A DNA stretch of 64,000 nt from Xiphias gladius (GCF_016859285.1 NC_053411.1:18232722-18296721), one strand, 5' to 3'. Positions 26,316 through 38,950 are shown, counted from the first letter of the stretch. Program-made: numbers and translations. The notes: generated by a model not told the origin, from the letters alone.

Positions 26316-29300
26316 ATGAGGACACTGCTGTTGCTGTGTCTGTGCGTGCACCTGGCCTGGGCTGTGGACTACGATGAGTACGACGTGAGTGTGTTCACTT
26401 GAATAAAAGTTTCCAACCTTTTAAAATGATATCGGACTGGACATCAACCCCGAACACACTGTTACCTGTGAAATGTCCAGAATATTTCCGTCAGAATAGT
26501 TTAGAGTGAACGTTTTATCGCGTCATTGAACAGGTGGACGCACACAAGTTTTTTCCTAAATTTAAACAAAAACGTAAAGGGGACGGCGTCAAATCGGGAG
26601 TTCACAGGATTCTACCTACCCTGCCAAATAGCAAGGTAGAAGTGTGCATTGATTACAATGATGGAAAAACAGCATTCTTAAGTTTTACCACCGATCACCG
26701 CTGGGGGGGTCCCGTTAAAGCAGCACCTCGCAACGGCACAGTGTTCATCGCTCAGATCACTGGTTGTGAATGAGACGGAGTGATAGAGTGTCCTCAATAG
26801 ACAACGTAGCTTTTGGACAACAGTTACAAAGAGAGGGAAAAAAGGATTTGCGTGTTCAAATGTATTCACGACGCTTTTCTATTATCTCACACAGGACGCC
26901 GGAGGCACCGCACCAGAGAATGGAACAGTACGTAGAACAACTGTGCTTAAATTATTTGATTCATGGGATATTTTAGTTTTTTGTGATTTCTTCCTGTCAT
27001 TGTGTCTTGCCTCCTCCTGCTTCTCCGCACGCTCAGACACCGATGCTTCATGCCCGTGGTCACCGTCCAGCAGGGCAAGGCAGGGGGAGCTACACGCACC
27101 GCCACTACGCCGCACCCCCTATCAGTGGCGGCAGCAGGTACACCCACACACAGATACAGGAGCAATAAAGTAAGGGGGAAAAAAACCAGAACCAAAGGCA
27201 GACTTATCATTAAAATGTACTCTAATGCAACCACCCTTGTGGCATTTAGAAATCTTTTACTCTCTTACAAGTAAAGAGTCCTGAATTCAAAAAAGTAAAA
27301 GTACACAATTAGCAGCAAAATATACTTAAAATATCAAAAGTAACAGTTCAGTAGGCGGGAGAATGGCCTCTTTTCTAACCTTATATTATTGGATTCCTGC
27401 TACTCACGCATGTCGTTGATGTTGTAGCTGGTTGAGGCGCTGCTACTATGAACTTAGTTTATATATAACATCATTTATTAGCTGATTACATGATTCAAAT
27501 CTGTAGCTTCAGGGTCACAATGGAAACTCCAGCTGTTGGTGCAAAGTACCGGGTAAACTTCCCAACACTGGAAACAAACCAATCTAAGGCATTTGAGTGA
27601 AGTGTCTGACCGCTCGTATGAACAGCTATGCTAGTCTTCGAGCTAAATGTTAGCATCAGCATGACAGAATGCTAACACGCTGATTTTATTTTTTTTAGCG
27701 GGTATAATGTTTGCCATGTTACAAAACTATCTTAGTTTTGTGTGTTAGCATACACATTTGCTAATTAGCTCTGAACACAAAGTGCAGCCGAGACTGATAA
27801 ATTTGGGTGTTTAGTTTTTGGCAATCCACCCAATTGTTATTGAGATATTTCAGATGGGATCAAAGCGGTGGACTGAACGTGCCGCGGTTAAAAGTTAGAC
27901 ATCGCAGTGTCTCTCGGTGGCTCTGACATGTCAGTGACGTGTCCCCTGCGCCTTTCGTCCAGGTATCGCGGCCGCCCCGCCCCAACCCCATCCAGAGGAG
28001 CGATGTCGCAGGAGAAGGAGCCGCAGCCAGAAGCCGGAGGATGCCAACACGCCGCAGAGGACATGGTAGGAGGACACTAGCACACGGTCACCAGGGGACC
28101 CAGCCGCTGGCTGCACATGTTTTAGCTCGCTAATTTCAATTCTCCATCATCAGAACTTAACTTTTAATTGATGATAGGTCTTCATTTTTTGTGAAAGTAA
28201 TGCCAAGTTGGCAGACTTGAAGCAAGTTTCAAGTCTGCCAGCTGATTTACATTCTGCAAGTATGTGAAATCACTGGCCACATTCAAACAGGAGTGTTTTG
28301 GAAACTGGTCAGTCCTAATGGAAATCATACACCAGAACCACCATTAAGGGGCCATATGAATAAGTCAAAGAAAAAGAAAATTAACGTTTTGGGGGGGGGT
28401 GGCAGCTGGAGTTAGAAAATGAGAACAAAGACAAAGAACAGTATTGTACTAACTGAAGTGCAGGCAACTAACCAGAGATTTTTTTTTGTCCGCCAGGGTG
28501 TTTTGTGTCCCACTGGCTGTGAGCTGAAGACCATGCTGGTGAAGCAAGAGAGGAACATCAAGACAGTGAGACGGCTCATTTGTGTTTTCTAATGTTGTCT
28601 TTATTTTTCATTACCAGAAGCGTTTTTTAAGGCACCACAAGTCAGGCTGGAAATCCGTTTTAAAAAGCTCATCATCTGAAATAAATCACTCGCTTTGCTA
28701 TTATATTGTCATTGAGATCGTTTGTTCTCATCCATTTTTCACAGATCGTAAATCAACTCACACCGCAGGTGCAAGAGTTGTCCAGATCTTCCAACAACAT
28801 CTACAGCTATGTCAACAGAATGTCCGACTCTCTGAGGGAGAGGCAGAGAATCATCGACGGTGAGACCAATGAAAAAGCTAACTTGAGGACTTTTGTTACA
28901 TAAAGTGAAAGCACGAAACCCACATGATGACTGTAAACGGCAGTTTTTAAAGTCCGTGATAGGTCTGCCACCCCAGACTCGGATGTGCAAACTACTGAGT
29001 GGATCATTTCAGGTTAAACAGTAGAATCAGACTACCTTTTTTCCTTTTTTAAATTGCTTAAAGTTTCCACATTTGCATAACAGATTAGGTCTAACTCTTT
29101 CTGAGGGAGTGGTTTTTTTGTCATTTTGGAAGCAAATGTTTTTTTTTCCAGATAATTTCATGCATGTTATAACTGTCACTTCAAAAAAGGTCATTAATCC
29201 ACTTTGTTACCATGTTGTTCACTCGGCAGCTAGTCTATGACAAGCCATGTGATTATTGAAAAGTAACACATTTCGTAGAGGAGCAGATAGTGTTATTTTT

Positions 29301-32300
29301 TGATAAACTCATGACACGATAAATACACTGCTATTCCAAAAAAAAGGTTAAATATAGTCTTCAAAAAGATTTTTATTTGTTCCAAATTTGCATAACAGAT
29401 TAGGCACAACTGGACATTGGACAAAACATTTTGATTTGACAAGCCGTGTTGTTACAGCCTGTAATGGGGCGGTTCCGTAAGAGCAGTATATGAATGAATT
29501 CTTTGCAGTCGTGGCAAAACTATGTTGTTGTTAATGTCAAGGACTGTGAAATTTAAAAAAAAAAAAAAAAAAAAAAAACTTTTTGAAAGAGGCTATTTAC
29601 AGACACAACAGCCAACTGAAGTGGAAGTTCTTTACTAGGAAAAACTCCCCCCCCCCCGGTCAAATTCTTCATCATCAGCATTGTTATCATCTTACCTACC
29701 AACAATAAATGTATGTCCTGTCCTTAACCTTGTAATCCAAAATATGCAGTCATTTAAGTGCTATAAAAAGTGGTTCTATTGCTAGTATATATATATATAT
29801 ATATATATATCTTAAAATAAAATACAAATTCTTAAAGCTCATAAACCTTATATCGCTGTTTTCTATCTCCCCTGTAATTCCCTCTGTCTCTTCCTCCTCT
29901 CAGACAACAGCAGGGTGGTGGGTCGGTACACTGATCAAGTGGAGGAACACCATGTCTACATCAAGGAGATGGTGGACACCTTCTTCCCTTCCAACATCAG
30001 AGTCCTACATGTAAGTAAGAGCTGACACGAGTCAAAAAGAGGCCACATTACGTCAATGTAATTTAAAAGTTTTGAATGTGGCAGTTATTCCTAATCACAG
30101 CCACATCAAGACATGCTTATCATTATTATTAACATTTCTTGCTCAAATCAATTTAGTCTATCTGATGTTTCTTTTTCATTTGTAAGCTACAAAATATCAT
30201 ACATTTAGATTGAATCTATCTCAGAAACAGACTGGAACAAATAGAACTGTGCACAATATATACAAACAAAACAAATGACATCCCTTAGTAAAGTAATCAC
30301 CAGATCCCAGAATCTAGCGTATTCAACCTTAAAGAACACAGACACCCCACACTAACATAATGTATAATGTGTTGTGGCTGCAGGGGGTCCTGGAGAAGAT
30401 CAGGCTGAAAATCCAGAACTTGGAGAAGGCTATCCAGACCCAGAGAGAGGAGTGCAAGGAGCCATGCAGCACCAAATGTCCCATACCCGTGGTGTCTGGT
30501 AAGTGTGGACCCCCCCTAGATGCTGTAATAATCATTACACACCAAGTATGATGGTTTTAGAGACAACAAGTAATGTCAGAGCCTTAGCAAAAGTTCATCC
30601 TCTGGGGAGCAGGAACGGGATCTATAAATGTTGTGCTAAATGTGTGTGATAGATTGACTGATATCCCGAGTGAAAAGCTGACATTTTGACCTGACGGTGG
30701 ACTCTGAAGAAATATCAGCTGGTCACCAAAAAGTTTACGGTTCATCCTATGTGGATCATCAATATCTATACCAAATTTCATGGTCCGTGGTTACCTAGTT
30801 TTGGACGTATTGGAAGTATTGGTCAGCGGACAAAAGAATGGACAAATTAACCTATATCGTCATCTTCGTGACCCAGTCGTAGCAGTTTAAAAATACAATT
30901 CAAAAATGCTCTTGACCCTAACTGCCTCTTCTGTTGTGTGATTCAGGTAAGGAGTGTGAGGATATCTTCCGTCGTGGAGGAAGAGACTCCCAGATGTACT
31001 TGATCCAGCCTGATTCCTTCATCCCGCCATACAAGGTTTTCTGTGATCAGACCACCCAAAAGGGAGGTGAGAAAATAATTCAGTTAAACCACCTACACCT
31101 TTGAACTTTTTAAAGCTTTTTTTTCTTTGTTTTACTTTGTTTCACTGTGAATTTCTTGGAGGTTAAGGGTTCGGTAAACATCTCAGTGTTTTCAAGAGAA
31201 CTTCTTTTATTTTTCCCAGGATGGCTTCTCATCCAAAACAGGCTTGATGGCAGCGTGGACTTTGGCCGACGCTGGGATGAATATCGACGTGGATTCGGCA
31301 ACATTGCCTTTGATACTGGCAAGGGTCACTGTGAGACTCCCGGTAAGACAATCAGAAACAAGGAGTTTACCCTTGGCACAATGAGCGAAAACCATTCTAT
31401 TTTTTAAGACATCTCGCTTTAGCATTTCCTTAATTTCAGCTGTTAGTCGTATGCTCATATTCACCATAATTTCAATAATTTGTGGTTGACTAAGACACCT
31501 TTCTCCTTGATAATTTGAAAGGTGAATACTGGCTGGGTACTGACCAAATCAGTCATCTGACCAAGATGGGCCCCACTGAGGTTCTCATTGAGATGCAGGA
31601 CTGGACAGGTGCTAAGGTGAGTCCTAAAGGTTTCTAACTATTGCAGAAATGATAAGTTCATTAACTGAAAATTAATCAGCAACTGCCGCCAAACATTCTC
31701 TGGTTTTTATTTCTCGAATGTAGGAATTGGCTATTTTTTTGTTTTATGCTTTAGCAGAGTGAATATCCTTGGTTTTTGGACTGTTTGTCAGACTAACAAG
31801 ACATCTGAAGATATCATCTTGGGCTTGATGAAATTGCGATGGGAATTTTTCACTATTTTCTGACATTTTTTAGACCAAAAAATGTGTACTTTGATCTCAG
31901 TCCTATTTCTAAGTCGTCCCTCCATGGGGTTTTAAAGTCAGAGAGATAAAAAATGAGTTTTGGTCTTGTTATATCCTGGATCCTCGATTGTTCCTTCACA
32001 AACAAGCAAATCTAAAGAAACACTCCAAACAATTTACTGAATTTGAAGCAATCTAATATCGTCAAACACCCTGTTAAGATTCATTCTGACATTAAGTTGT
32101 TTTTTTTTTTATTGATTAATATCAACCTAAAAATATAAGTATTCTGAATGTGTTGATGAAAAATTCACATAGTTCGCAAAATTTCAAGTATTTAATTGCA
32201 ACTGTTATATTTTCCAAAAAAACACGTATCAAATTATGGATGTGTCAATTTGGAATGCAACTCAATGTCAAATGGCTTCTGCTATCAATGCCCTAGGTCC

Positions 32301-33589
32301 ATGCCCAGTACCACAAGTTCACCATCCAATCAGAGTCATCCAGCTACGTGCTGGCGGTTGCCGATTACTCTGGTACAGCTGGCAACGGTTTAATGGAAGG
32401 ATCCACCGAGCTCTTTGGTGAAAACCGCACCATGACCATACACAATGGCATGATGTTCAGCACCTACGATAGAGACAACGACAACTGGTAAGTGTCCTGT
32501 GTGTGAGAAAAACAAGTACATCTAGAAATTCAATATATGAGTATCAAAATATATCATTTGCCTTTTCTGATATGGTGCCCTTATTGGAAAGAAGACATCT
32601 TTTATCAGAGCCCTCAAGAACCATTACAAAAATCATCATCACAGTTTTCTGATGTGTTACCGCTGTGGTTTGCGTTAGGCATAAAAATCTACCTGGTCGA
32701 GGTGATCAAGCGAATTATTATGTTCAAGGTAAAAACATGGCTGCTAGAGGTCCTGTTCAGTTTAATATGAACTTGCTTGAGATTCTGTAGTTTTTTTTTT
32801 TTGTGGGGACAAATTTAGAGTTGAAGAAAATGCTAAGACCTTCAGCAGTGTCTTGTGTTGCTAATATATTCTGACCAATATACCCAATGAAGTCTTCAAT
32901 TAATTATAATACGTGGATTTTTCAAGTTTAATATAAGGATAATTGACAATTTATTAAGCAGGTTTTCACTTTTTTTATATACTTATGGGTTCATTCATTT
33001 TCTGACGCTACTGTCCCAAGTCGTCCAGTTCAAAGAAATGTTGGCAGTAAAAAAACCCCATATTCTTTCCAGTAGAGAAACTATGCAGTTTAAACACATC
33101 TCTTTTGTGTTTTTTTGGGGGGGTTGTTGAATGAAAGTGGCTTCCTTCATTTTGGACTTTTCATTTCCATAAAGTTCAGCACTGTCAAGTCAGTTTACCG
33201 ATGGTCAAAAGTGCAAATTCATGTTAGAGGTCACTGAAGTTGACCTTGTCCATTTTAAAATGCTGGTGTGAGCAGTCCGTTACACTGTATCTTAAAATGT
33301 TTTATAATGTCATATGATTTCATCTCGCACCTTTTTGTCCTTGTTTGCTTGAACCAGGAACCCCGGTGACCCCTCTAAACAGTGCTCTAGGGAGGACGGA
33401 GGTGGTTGGTGGTACAATCGCTGCCACTCCGCAAACCCCAATGGCCGATACTACATGGGCGGAGCCTACACGCAAAATATGGCCAAGCACGGCACAGATG
33501 ATGGCGTGGTGTGGATGAACTGGAAGGGGAGCTGGTATTCACTCAAGGCCATTAGCATGAAGATCAGGCCTTTCTTCGCCTCCAGATAA
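26316..33589 (+). CDS. fgb: Fibrinogen beta chain
   Basis: Thirteen exons: 26316-26384, 26895-26927, 27037-27137, 27963-28065, 28497-28565, 28745-28859, 29904-30010, 30384-30498, 30947-31066, 31220-31342, 31522-31616, 32297-32487 and 33358-33589. All phases join and give 490 residues. The parts are a signal peptide (1-16), an acidic tyrosine-bearing fibrinopeptide B (about 17-41), and thrombin cleavage after Arg41 exposing knob B, GHRP (42-45). Next come [15 protein letters not shown], the first cysteine ring (VLCPTGCEL), the coiled coil, and the second ring (CKEPCSTKC). A full fibrinogen globular domain follows, with [19 protein letters not shown] (an N-glycosylation sequon and calcium-site region) and [19 protein letters not shown]. 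The liver-secreted beta chain pairs with alpha and gamma in the clotting hexamer. Human FGB is described with eight exons, so several introns here are extra. Confidence 0.96.
27250..27560. repeat. Dispersed teleost repeat (copy in an fgb intron)
   Basis: It contains AGTAAAAGTACACAATTAGC-like and ATACTTAAAATATCAAAAGTAAC-like runs, then TTATTGGATT and TGTTGTAGCTGGTTGAGG. It resembles a very common fish element whose opposite-strand copy is at 58090-58530, with ACTTTTACT-type runs and a TCTTCCACCACC end. Confidence 0.5.
27600..27900. repeat. Dispersed teleost repeat with TTGAGATATTTCAG-type core
   Basis: Runs of GTTAGCAT and GCTAACACGCTGA are followed by GGCAATCCACCCAATTGTTATTGAGATATTTCAG and AAAGCGGTGGACTGA in pieces. 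Related copies are at 30585-30860 (fgb intron) and 60890-61320. The class is unknown. Confidence 0.45.
29786..29811. repeat. (TA)n microsatellite in an fgb intron
   Basis: About 13 TA units, after a poly-A run at 29554-29577. Confidence 0.85.
30585..30860. repeat. Dispersed teleost repeat (second copy in fgb)
   Basis: It contains TTCATCCTCTGGGGAGCA and later ATACCAAATTTCATGGTC, which are blocks shared with 60890-61320. It is an old, diverged copy lying between coding exons 8 and 9 of fgb. Confidence 0.45.
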
Positions 33590-33956
33590 GCATGTCGGAG
33601 GGTGTCAACACATAACGCACGTAGCAAACCGCCAAAGTAAAGTAGGGCTTTGGGTTCAATGAACCAGCAAAAACATCAAAAATCTTTCTCATGTTAAACG
33701 GCATTGTTTCTTTTTCGCTGCACACACACATTTGCACGCAACTTAGTATGGTGTGTAGAAAATGAAAGCTGTTAAAAAGGTGACGTGCAGCGTTAAGCTC
33801 ATAGACACCTAAAAATAAATGAAGAGAAGATCAAAAAATGTCAGATAAACCTGCTTGTGAGTAAATGTGCTGTGTAAAGCTGTACTTTCTTGTTATGTGT
33901 GACGTCATCAGTGTGCACTACAAGGACAAGTTGATGCCAACTGTCCTCCGCTACTC

Positions 33957-33962
33957 AATAAA
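33957..33962 (+). terminator. fgb: Polyadenylation signal candidate of fgb
   Basis: AATAAA 368 bp after the stop codon. A second AATAAA lies at 33814-33819. Confidence 0.5.
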
Positions 33963-34163
33963 CGCATTGAGGAACATACTTTCTGTCCAGTCTTGCTGTT
34001 ATTTCACTGCACTTTCACAAATTACCCACTCAAGTTATTTTTATAACTGCTGAAATGCCCAGTGAAGAAGAACCTAAATTGTTGCTGCTCCAGCTTGTCA
34101 AAAGAAAATAGAAAAACATATGCCGGGAAGCAAATTTTGGTTTCGAGACAAGTGAAATGTTCA

Positions 34164-34169
34164 TTTATT
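34164..34169 (-). terminator. Polyadenylation signal candidate for the alpha-like gene
   Basis: AATAAA on the minus strand about 0.8 kb after the alpha-like stop codon. The transcript would end about 200 bp from the convergent fgb signal. Confidence 0.35.
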
Positions 34170-34976
34170 AACCTGGAAGAAATGTTTTTATAGTTCTAAT
34201 TACAAAACAAAATAGCATTAGGACTAGAACAGGTAAAAGAATTGTGCAAAACTGTAACAATTGCCTGAGCAGTTTTATTTTCACATTTATTATATTCACA
34301 GTCATCAAAATTAGGGGAAAAGAGTGTTTGAGGTGTGTTTTGGACATACTTGTTCCGGTCTGACTGGTCTGCAGTTAAAGTCATTTGTCAAGCAAACATT
34401 AACATTATAGTACCAGTACAGCAATAAGACAGAAGATATGGAAAATGAAATTCACTTTGTGTAATGCATCTGACACTTGTTGTGATTCATACAGCAGTTT
34501 GATTTGTTTTTCATTAAAATTGGTTTCAAATGTACAAAAAGGTTTTTGTTTTTGCTGAATGTTCACATTTAAAATGTTGGAAAAATCCAGACTGCTGGCA
34601 ACATTGCAACTGGTGCATTTAGCCACAGCTGGCTCAGCCAAAGAGGTGTTCATTAGGCAAAACTGGACAAACTGACTTTTAACAGGCAACAACAAGTGAG
34701 CATTCTGCACCATGCGAGAGTGTTACACATTTTCAAGTGGACACGAGTCTGTCACTCTGTGAACTATAATCATACACAAAAAAACCAAAAACCAAAAAAA
34801 CAAACCTGTTAATTTGAATGAGCCCTTTAGAAACCAGGGTAAAAAGTGCTGTTGAAATGGAAAAGAAACACCCATTCTTCTCTTGCTTCCTTTGTAAACT
34901 GTAAAACTCTTTCAATCCAGCTCAGCAAGATTAAAAAGCTCCACGTCTGCAGAGTCCCCCTGCGGCTCCTGCAAAA

Positions 34977-37480
34977 CTAACTGATTCTGTCCGATGTCAA
35001 CAATTCTCTCTGGACTGTTGGGAAGGTCTTATATTCTGCAGAAGGTGCCGGGTCTACATCTACAGGCTGCAGCGTGAGATGTGGGATTTCTTTAGGAGGC
35101 ATAGGGGCCCTGCTTCTCTTGTTGAGAGTGTTGTCCACGTCAGTTTGAAGTGTCTGATAACTGGGATGATTGACAGTGAACGGCAGTGATGACCGGCAGG
35201 ACCCGCGGCAGGCTCGCAGCTTCATGTCAGTGTCCACCTGGTAATGTAAGCATTGTGAGGTGATCTATATACCATTAATGCCACAACAAATGACTACAAA
35301 AACACAAACTATTACCAAGAGCCCCACAGCGCGCCAAATTGACCACCTAAGATATGAAGTGGCATTACTAAATAACAGTAGAGAAGCAAAATAAAGCCTA
35401 AAGTTAATGTGTTTCCTAAAATGTTTTTGTAGCTTCTTATTTTAAGACATTGACCTAGAGCAGAATAATAGATTTTTTTTTTTTGGCCTGTTGAGTTTGA
35501 AATAAAAATAATAATAATAAAGCCATAGAGTGTTACTTCACTAACTGATTCTGATTATTGGGCAAAAAATATCCAGCCAGAGTTTGTATTGACTGAAGAA
35601 GATTTCAGAAAAACAGTCGTCACATTTGAGGACAAAATTACAATCTGGCAGAATGGGAGTATAAAGATGGATGTCATCAGCATAAAAACTGGCCCTTACA
35701 TTCAGTTTGTGGTGAAGTTTGCCAAGTGGGAGCGAGTACAAGAAAAAACTCAATGGTCCTAAAACAGAGCCTTCGGGTACCCCACAGGGGAGAAAGTGAT
35801 AACCAGAGAAGGAGTTGTAAAATGGCAGCATCCTACCAAGCAAGTATGAACAAAACCATTGAAGTGCAACACCAACTATGCCAACATAACGGAATATAGT
35901 CGTTCGTGATGTCCAACAGTGCGTACGTCGAGAAATAAATCTAAATGGTTTTGAAATCTTCCTTAAGTCCTCTTATACAGCATAGGATGGCATCTTAATA
36001 ATTTGAATATTTATGTCATGATCATGATAAAACAATGAAAGACATCTTGACACTAGTATTTAGATTATTTTCTTGCGATAACAGGTCAAATAAAAAATTA
36101 AATGTGAGTGCCGCAAAAAATGTAATTCGTCAAGGTACCTTGACCATGAGAAAACAATCTGCCATAGGAGATTGAGGTAGTCAAGGTGTAGTCTTGACAC
36201 ACACAGAGCCTAAAAACTTGAGACTTGGTTTTTGTACAAGACAGTGAATATTCTGTGATTGAAATGCATTCTGTGGTACTTATATACATCTGTAGAAGAG
36301 ATTGATGTCACTTGCATTTAGTAGAAACATTCTTTTCCCTTTTTCAACATCTTACCACGCCTCACCTCTGTTCGATACAAGTCCTCAATCTGTTCCTTGA
36401 CCTTGCTGTCCAGTTCCTCGAGTTGCTGCGACAGACTGGACGAGCGATTCACGAGCCTCGTGAGATTCCTGGCCAAATCTTCTGCATGCTCTACAAACTT
36501 CAGCTCTGACACTGGAGACAAAATGCAGCATTATTTATTTGGCATCAGTTTGATAACTGCCTCTCTGTCTTTATTGGGTCCAGAACACCGAAACAAACAT
36601 GGACGGTGAGTCTTACTGTATCTGTTGACTACGACTCTACGGTTGGAGTTGTAGACGTGTGTCATCTCTGCCATGGACTTCTCAGCTGCATCCTCATACA
36701 TCTTTGCTGTTTTACACACCTTCCACAGTTTGCTCTCTGTTTCGCTCTCCATCTGTGAGATCAAACCCTGGAGTCTGCAGCCAGAAGGGCATTTAGAAAC
36801 CTATGGGGAAGGACACAAGGGTTTACAAGTGTATCTGAGAGGGTGTACCAGAGCTGGAAACCAACGTCCGTTTGCCGATATGTCGCGGCAACAGTAACTT
36901 TGTACTAAATGCTCGCCATGAGTTATAAGCTGGTCCCACCTACAGAAAAGCACTCTGCAATATAATGAATGGGAAGAGCTAAAATGTCAGATTCCAGAGG
37001 CAAGTCAAAGTGCTCGACACAAACTGACCTTTAAAATCAAGTCAAGGGTGATTGTTCTTTTTTTTCATGTGAGAGAGTTAATTGATTAGCAGCATGGGTG
37101 TAAAGCACTGAAACACAAGAACATGTTTTCACATGTGCAACGTCACTGGATGAAACTGTATGTTCTCAGCCTTTAGTTTCAGTTCACGCTACTCGTAGAT
37201 GAGTTTGTAATTCAACTACAACTCCACATTGTAGGTTGAATTGATCCCTTCACATATTCGAAAATTACTTTAACAATCTGAGCGTAAAGGATGATAAACT
37301 AAACGATAATTACCCATATAAATGCAATTCTCTGTTTGTCTGCTTGCATGTTTCTTACCCAGTCATCATCCGAACACAGAGGGACGTCCGATTTCACTTG
37401 ACACCGTTTCTTTCTGTAGGTCCGCGTGTGACTGAGGGAGTGTCGGCCATCTTGATTCTTCTGTTTCAGGCTCATACACA
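34977..37480 (-). CDS. Fibrinogen alpha-like paralogue without alpha-C or globular domain (5' exon not found)
   Basis: Four minus-strand exons are readable: 37480-37359, 36800-36617, 36511-36366 and 35237-34977 (stop), about 236 residues. They encode KKRCQ...PLCSDDDW, then KCPSGCRLQGL (first cysteine ring), a coiled coil ending EDLYRTE, then VDTDMKLRACRGSC (second ring) and a short tail ending LLTSDRIS. These match alpha chains, not beta or gamma. The two middle exons are 184 and 146 bp, exactly the sizes and phases of fga exons 3 and 4. No GPR- or GHR-type knob follows any Arg in exon 37480-37359 (the only site is DGR before HSLS), and no globular domain follows. A signal-peptide exon must end in phase 1, and I could not locate one. 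The gene shares fga's strand and lies between fgb and fga. It could be a working short alpha chain or a decaying duplicate. Confidence 0.8.
35541..35900 (-). mobile_element. LINE reverse-transcriptase fragment
   Basis: A minus-strand open frame reads PCGVPEGSVLGPLSFFLYSLPLG and then ASFYADDIHLYTPI. These are the fingers/palm and the YADD catalytic motif of a non-LTR retrotransposon reverse transcriptase (L2/CR1/Rex-like). Only about 100 codons remain. It sits in the last intron of the alpha-like fibrinogen gene. Confidence 0.8.
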
Positions 37481-38443
37481 CTGCAGGCAAAAAAAACAAA
37501 AAAACAGAGTGTGGTCAGTTCACCTTCAACTGCGCTCTAATTCAAACACGACACTGCAAACATGAAATCTATTTATTTTGTGTCGTTGGTCTGGCATTTG
37601 GACAGGACAAACATCTCAGTTCTTGTTTTTTTCTTGGTCAATTTTTGAACCATAAAAAGTTGAAGCAGACAAAGCTTTAAAAACGTCACAGCATTACTCC
37701 CCAACCGCTTTTAATAAGCTTGCTTTCATCAGAATGTGATGTGTCTTTCCTTTTTTGGATTATTTGATATTTAATGGCACATTAAAAAACACAAACATTG
37801 TCACTTCCAGTCTCTGTAAGTTTACCTGAATATAACCCAACATTGACTGCAGGACAAATGTTTTGCAACATCTGTCATAATGTCTGTCAGAATATAACAA
37901 ATACTGCACTTGGTACATCTGTGAAAAAAATAAATGTGGAAATGTACTAATAGCGTAATGCAAATGTAAACATTATGTATTCAATACTACAGTTGAAGAC
38001 AAAGATGTGAGCAAGAGTCTTAAGATAACGTACATTAAATGTTCAGAAAACGTTTATGTTAATGTAATGTTTTTGATTGCTTTTTATTTTATGACACTTC
38101 TTCACAGGAAGACTTCAGTCACTGTGAATGAGAATTTATCACATTCAACCACATCATTAAACTGCCTAAAAGCAAATACAGATCCTCCTATAATACTCTG
38201 TCAGAAAGTAATAGATATTTTGTAACTATAGAAACGATAAAAGGTACAAATAACATAATGTAAACTTACAGTTATAATTGGCTTAACGTAAGTATATGAA
38301 GGGTTAAACCTTACCTCCTCTGAGCCCTGCTGTGTAAGTAAAACTGAATTTCAAACATCTATGTCTGATGTGTGTTTTTCCACTGTGGGGAGAATTTAGT
38401 TAATCCAACAAATTATTCAAAAGACGTATATGTAAATGGCATC

Positions 38444-38449
38444 TTTATA
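38444..38449 (-). promoter_or_regulatory. TATA box candidate for the alpha-like gene
   Basis: TATAAA on the minus strand, about 130 bp before a donor-like site at 38315 that could end a first exon. Placement only, with no direct evidence of use. Confidence 0.25.
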
Positions 38450-38944
38450 GAGCAGATGTCACAAACTGCTTCAGAACAAAAAATTAAAACATGACAAAAA
38501 GGAGGCACTAAAAAAGAAAAGTTGGTACATTTATAGTACAATAAATTGAACCCGCTTAACTTCACACAGGTGAGCCCTATTTTTATTAGATCACTGTGTA
38601 GGAATCTTTGACAACAAAGTGTCTTTTTCTTTCGATTCATTATTTTTTTCAGTGTTGTAAAACAATAAATAATGAAAACTTCCATGTGGTGTGACTACTG
38701 TTTATAGGCGCTGCACATTAAACATAATTGATTTTATAGTCAAAGTTCCATTTGTAATCACAGGTCTTAATAATGACATGTTTTTTGTAATTAAAAAAAA
38801 AAAAAAAAAAGTTTGTATTCAAATGGCTTATTACTCCACTACAATGTAAGCCAGTACATTTTCTTTGGTATTTTGGAAAAATTGTCTTTTAGTACAAAAA
38901 GTTACATCCTGAAAAAATACAGTAGCTGAAGTGAACATTGAATC

Positions 38945-38950
38945 TTTATT
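38945..38950 (-). terminator. fga: Polyadenylation signal of fga
   Basis: AATAAA on the minus strand about 375 bp after the alpha-E stop codon. Confidence 0.5.
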
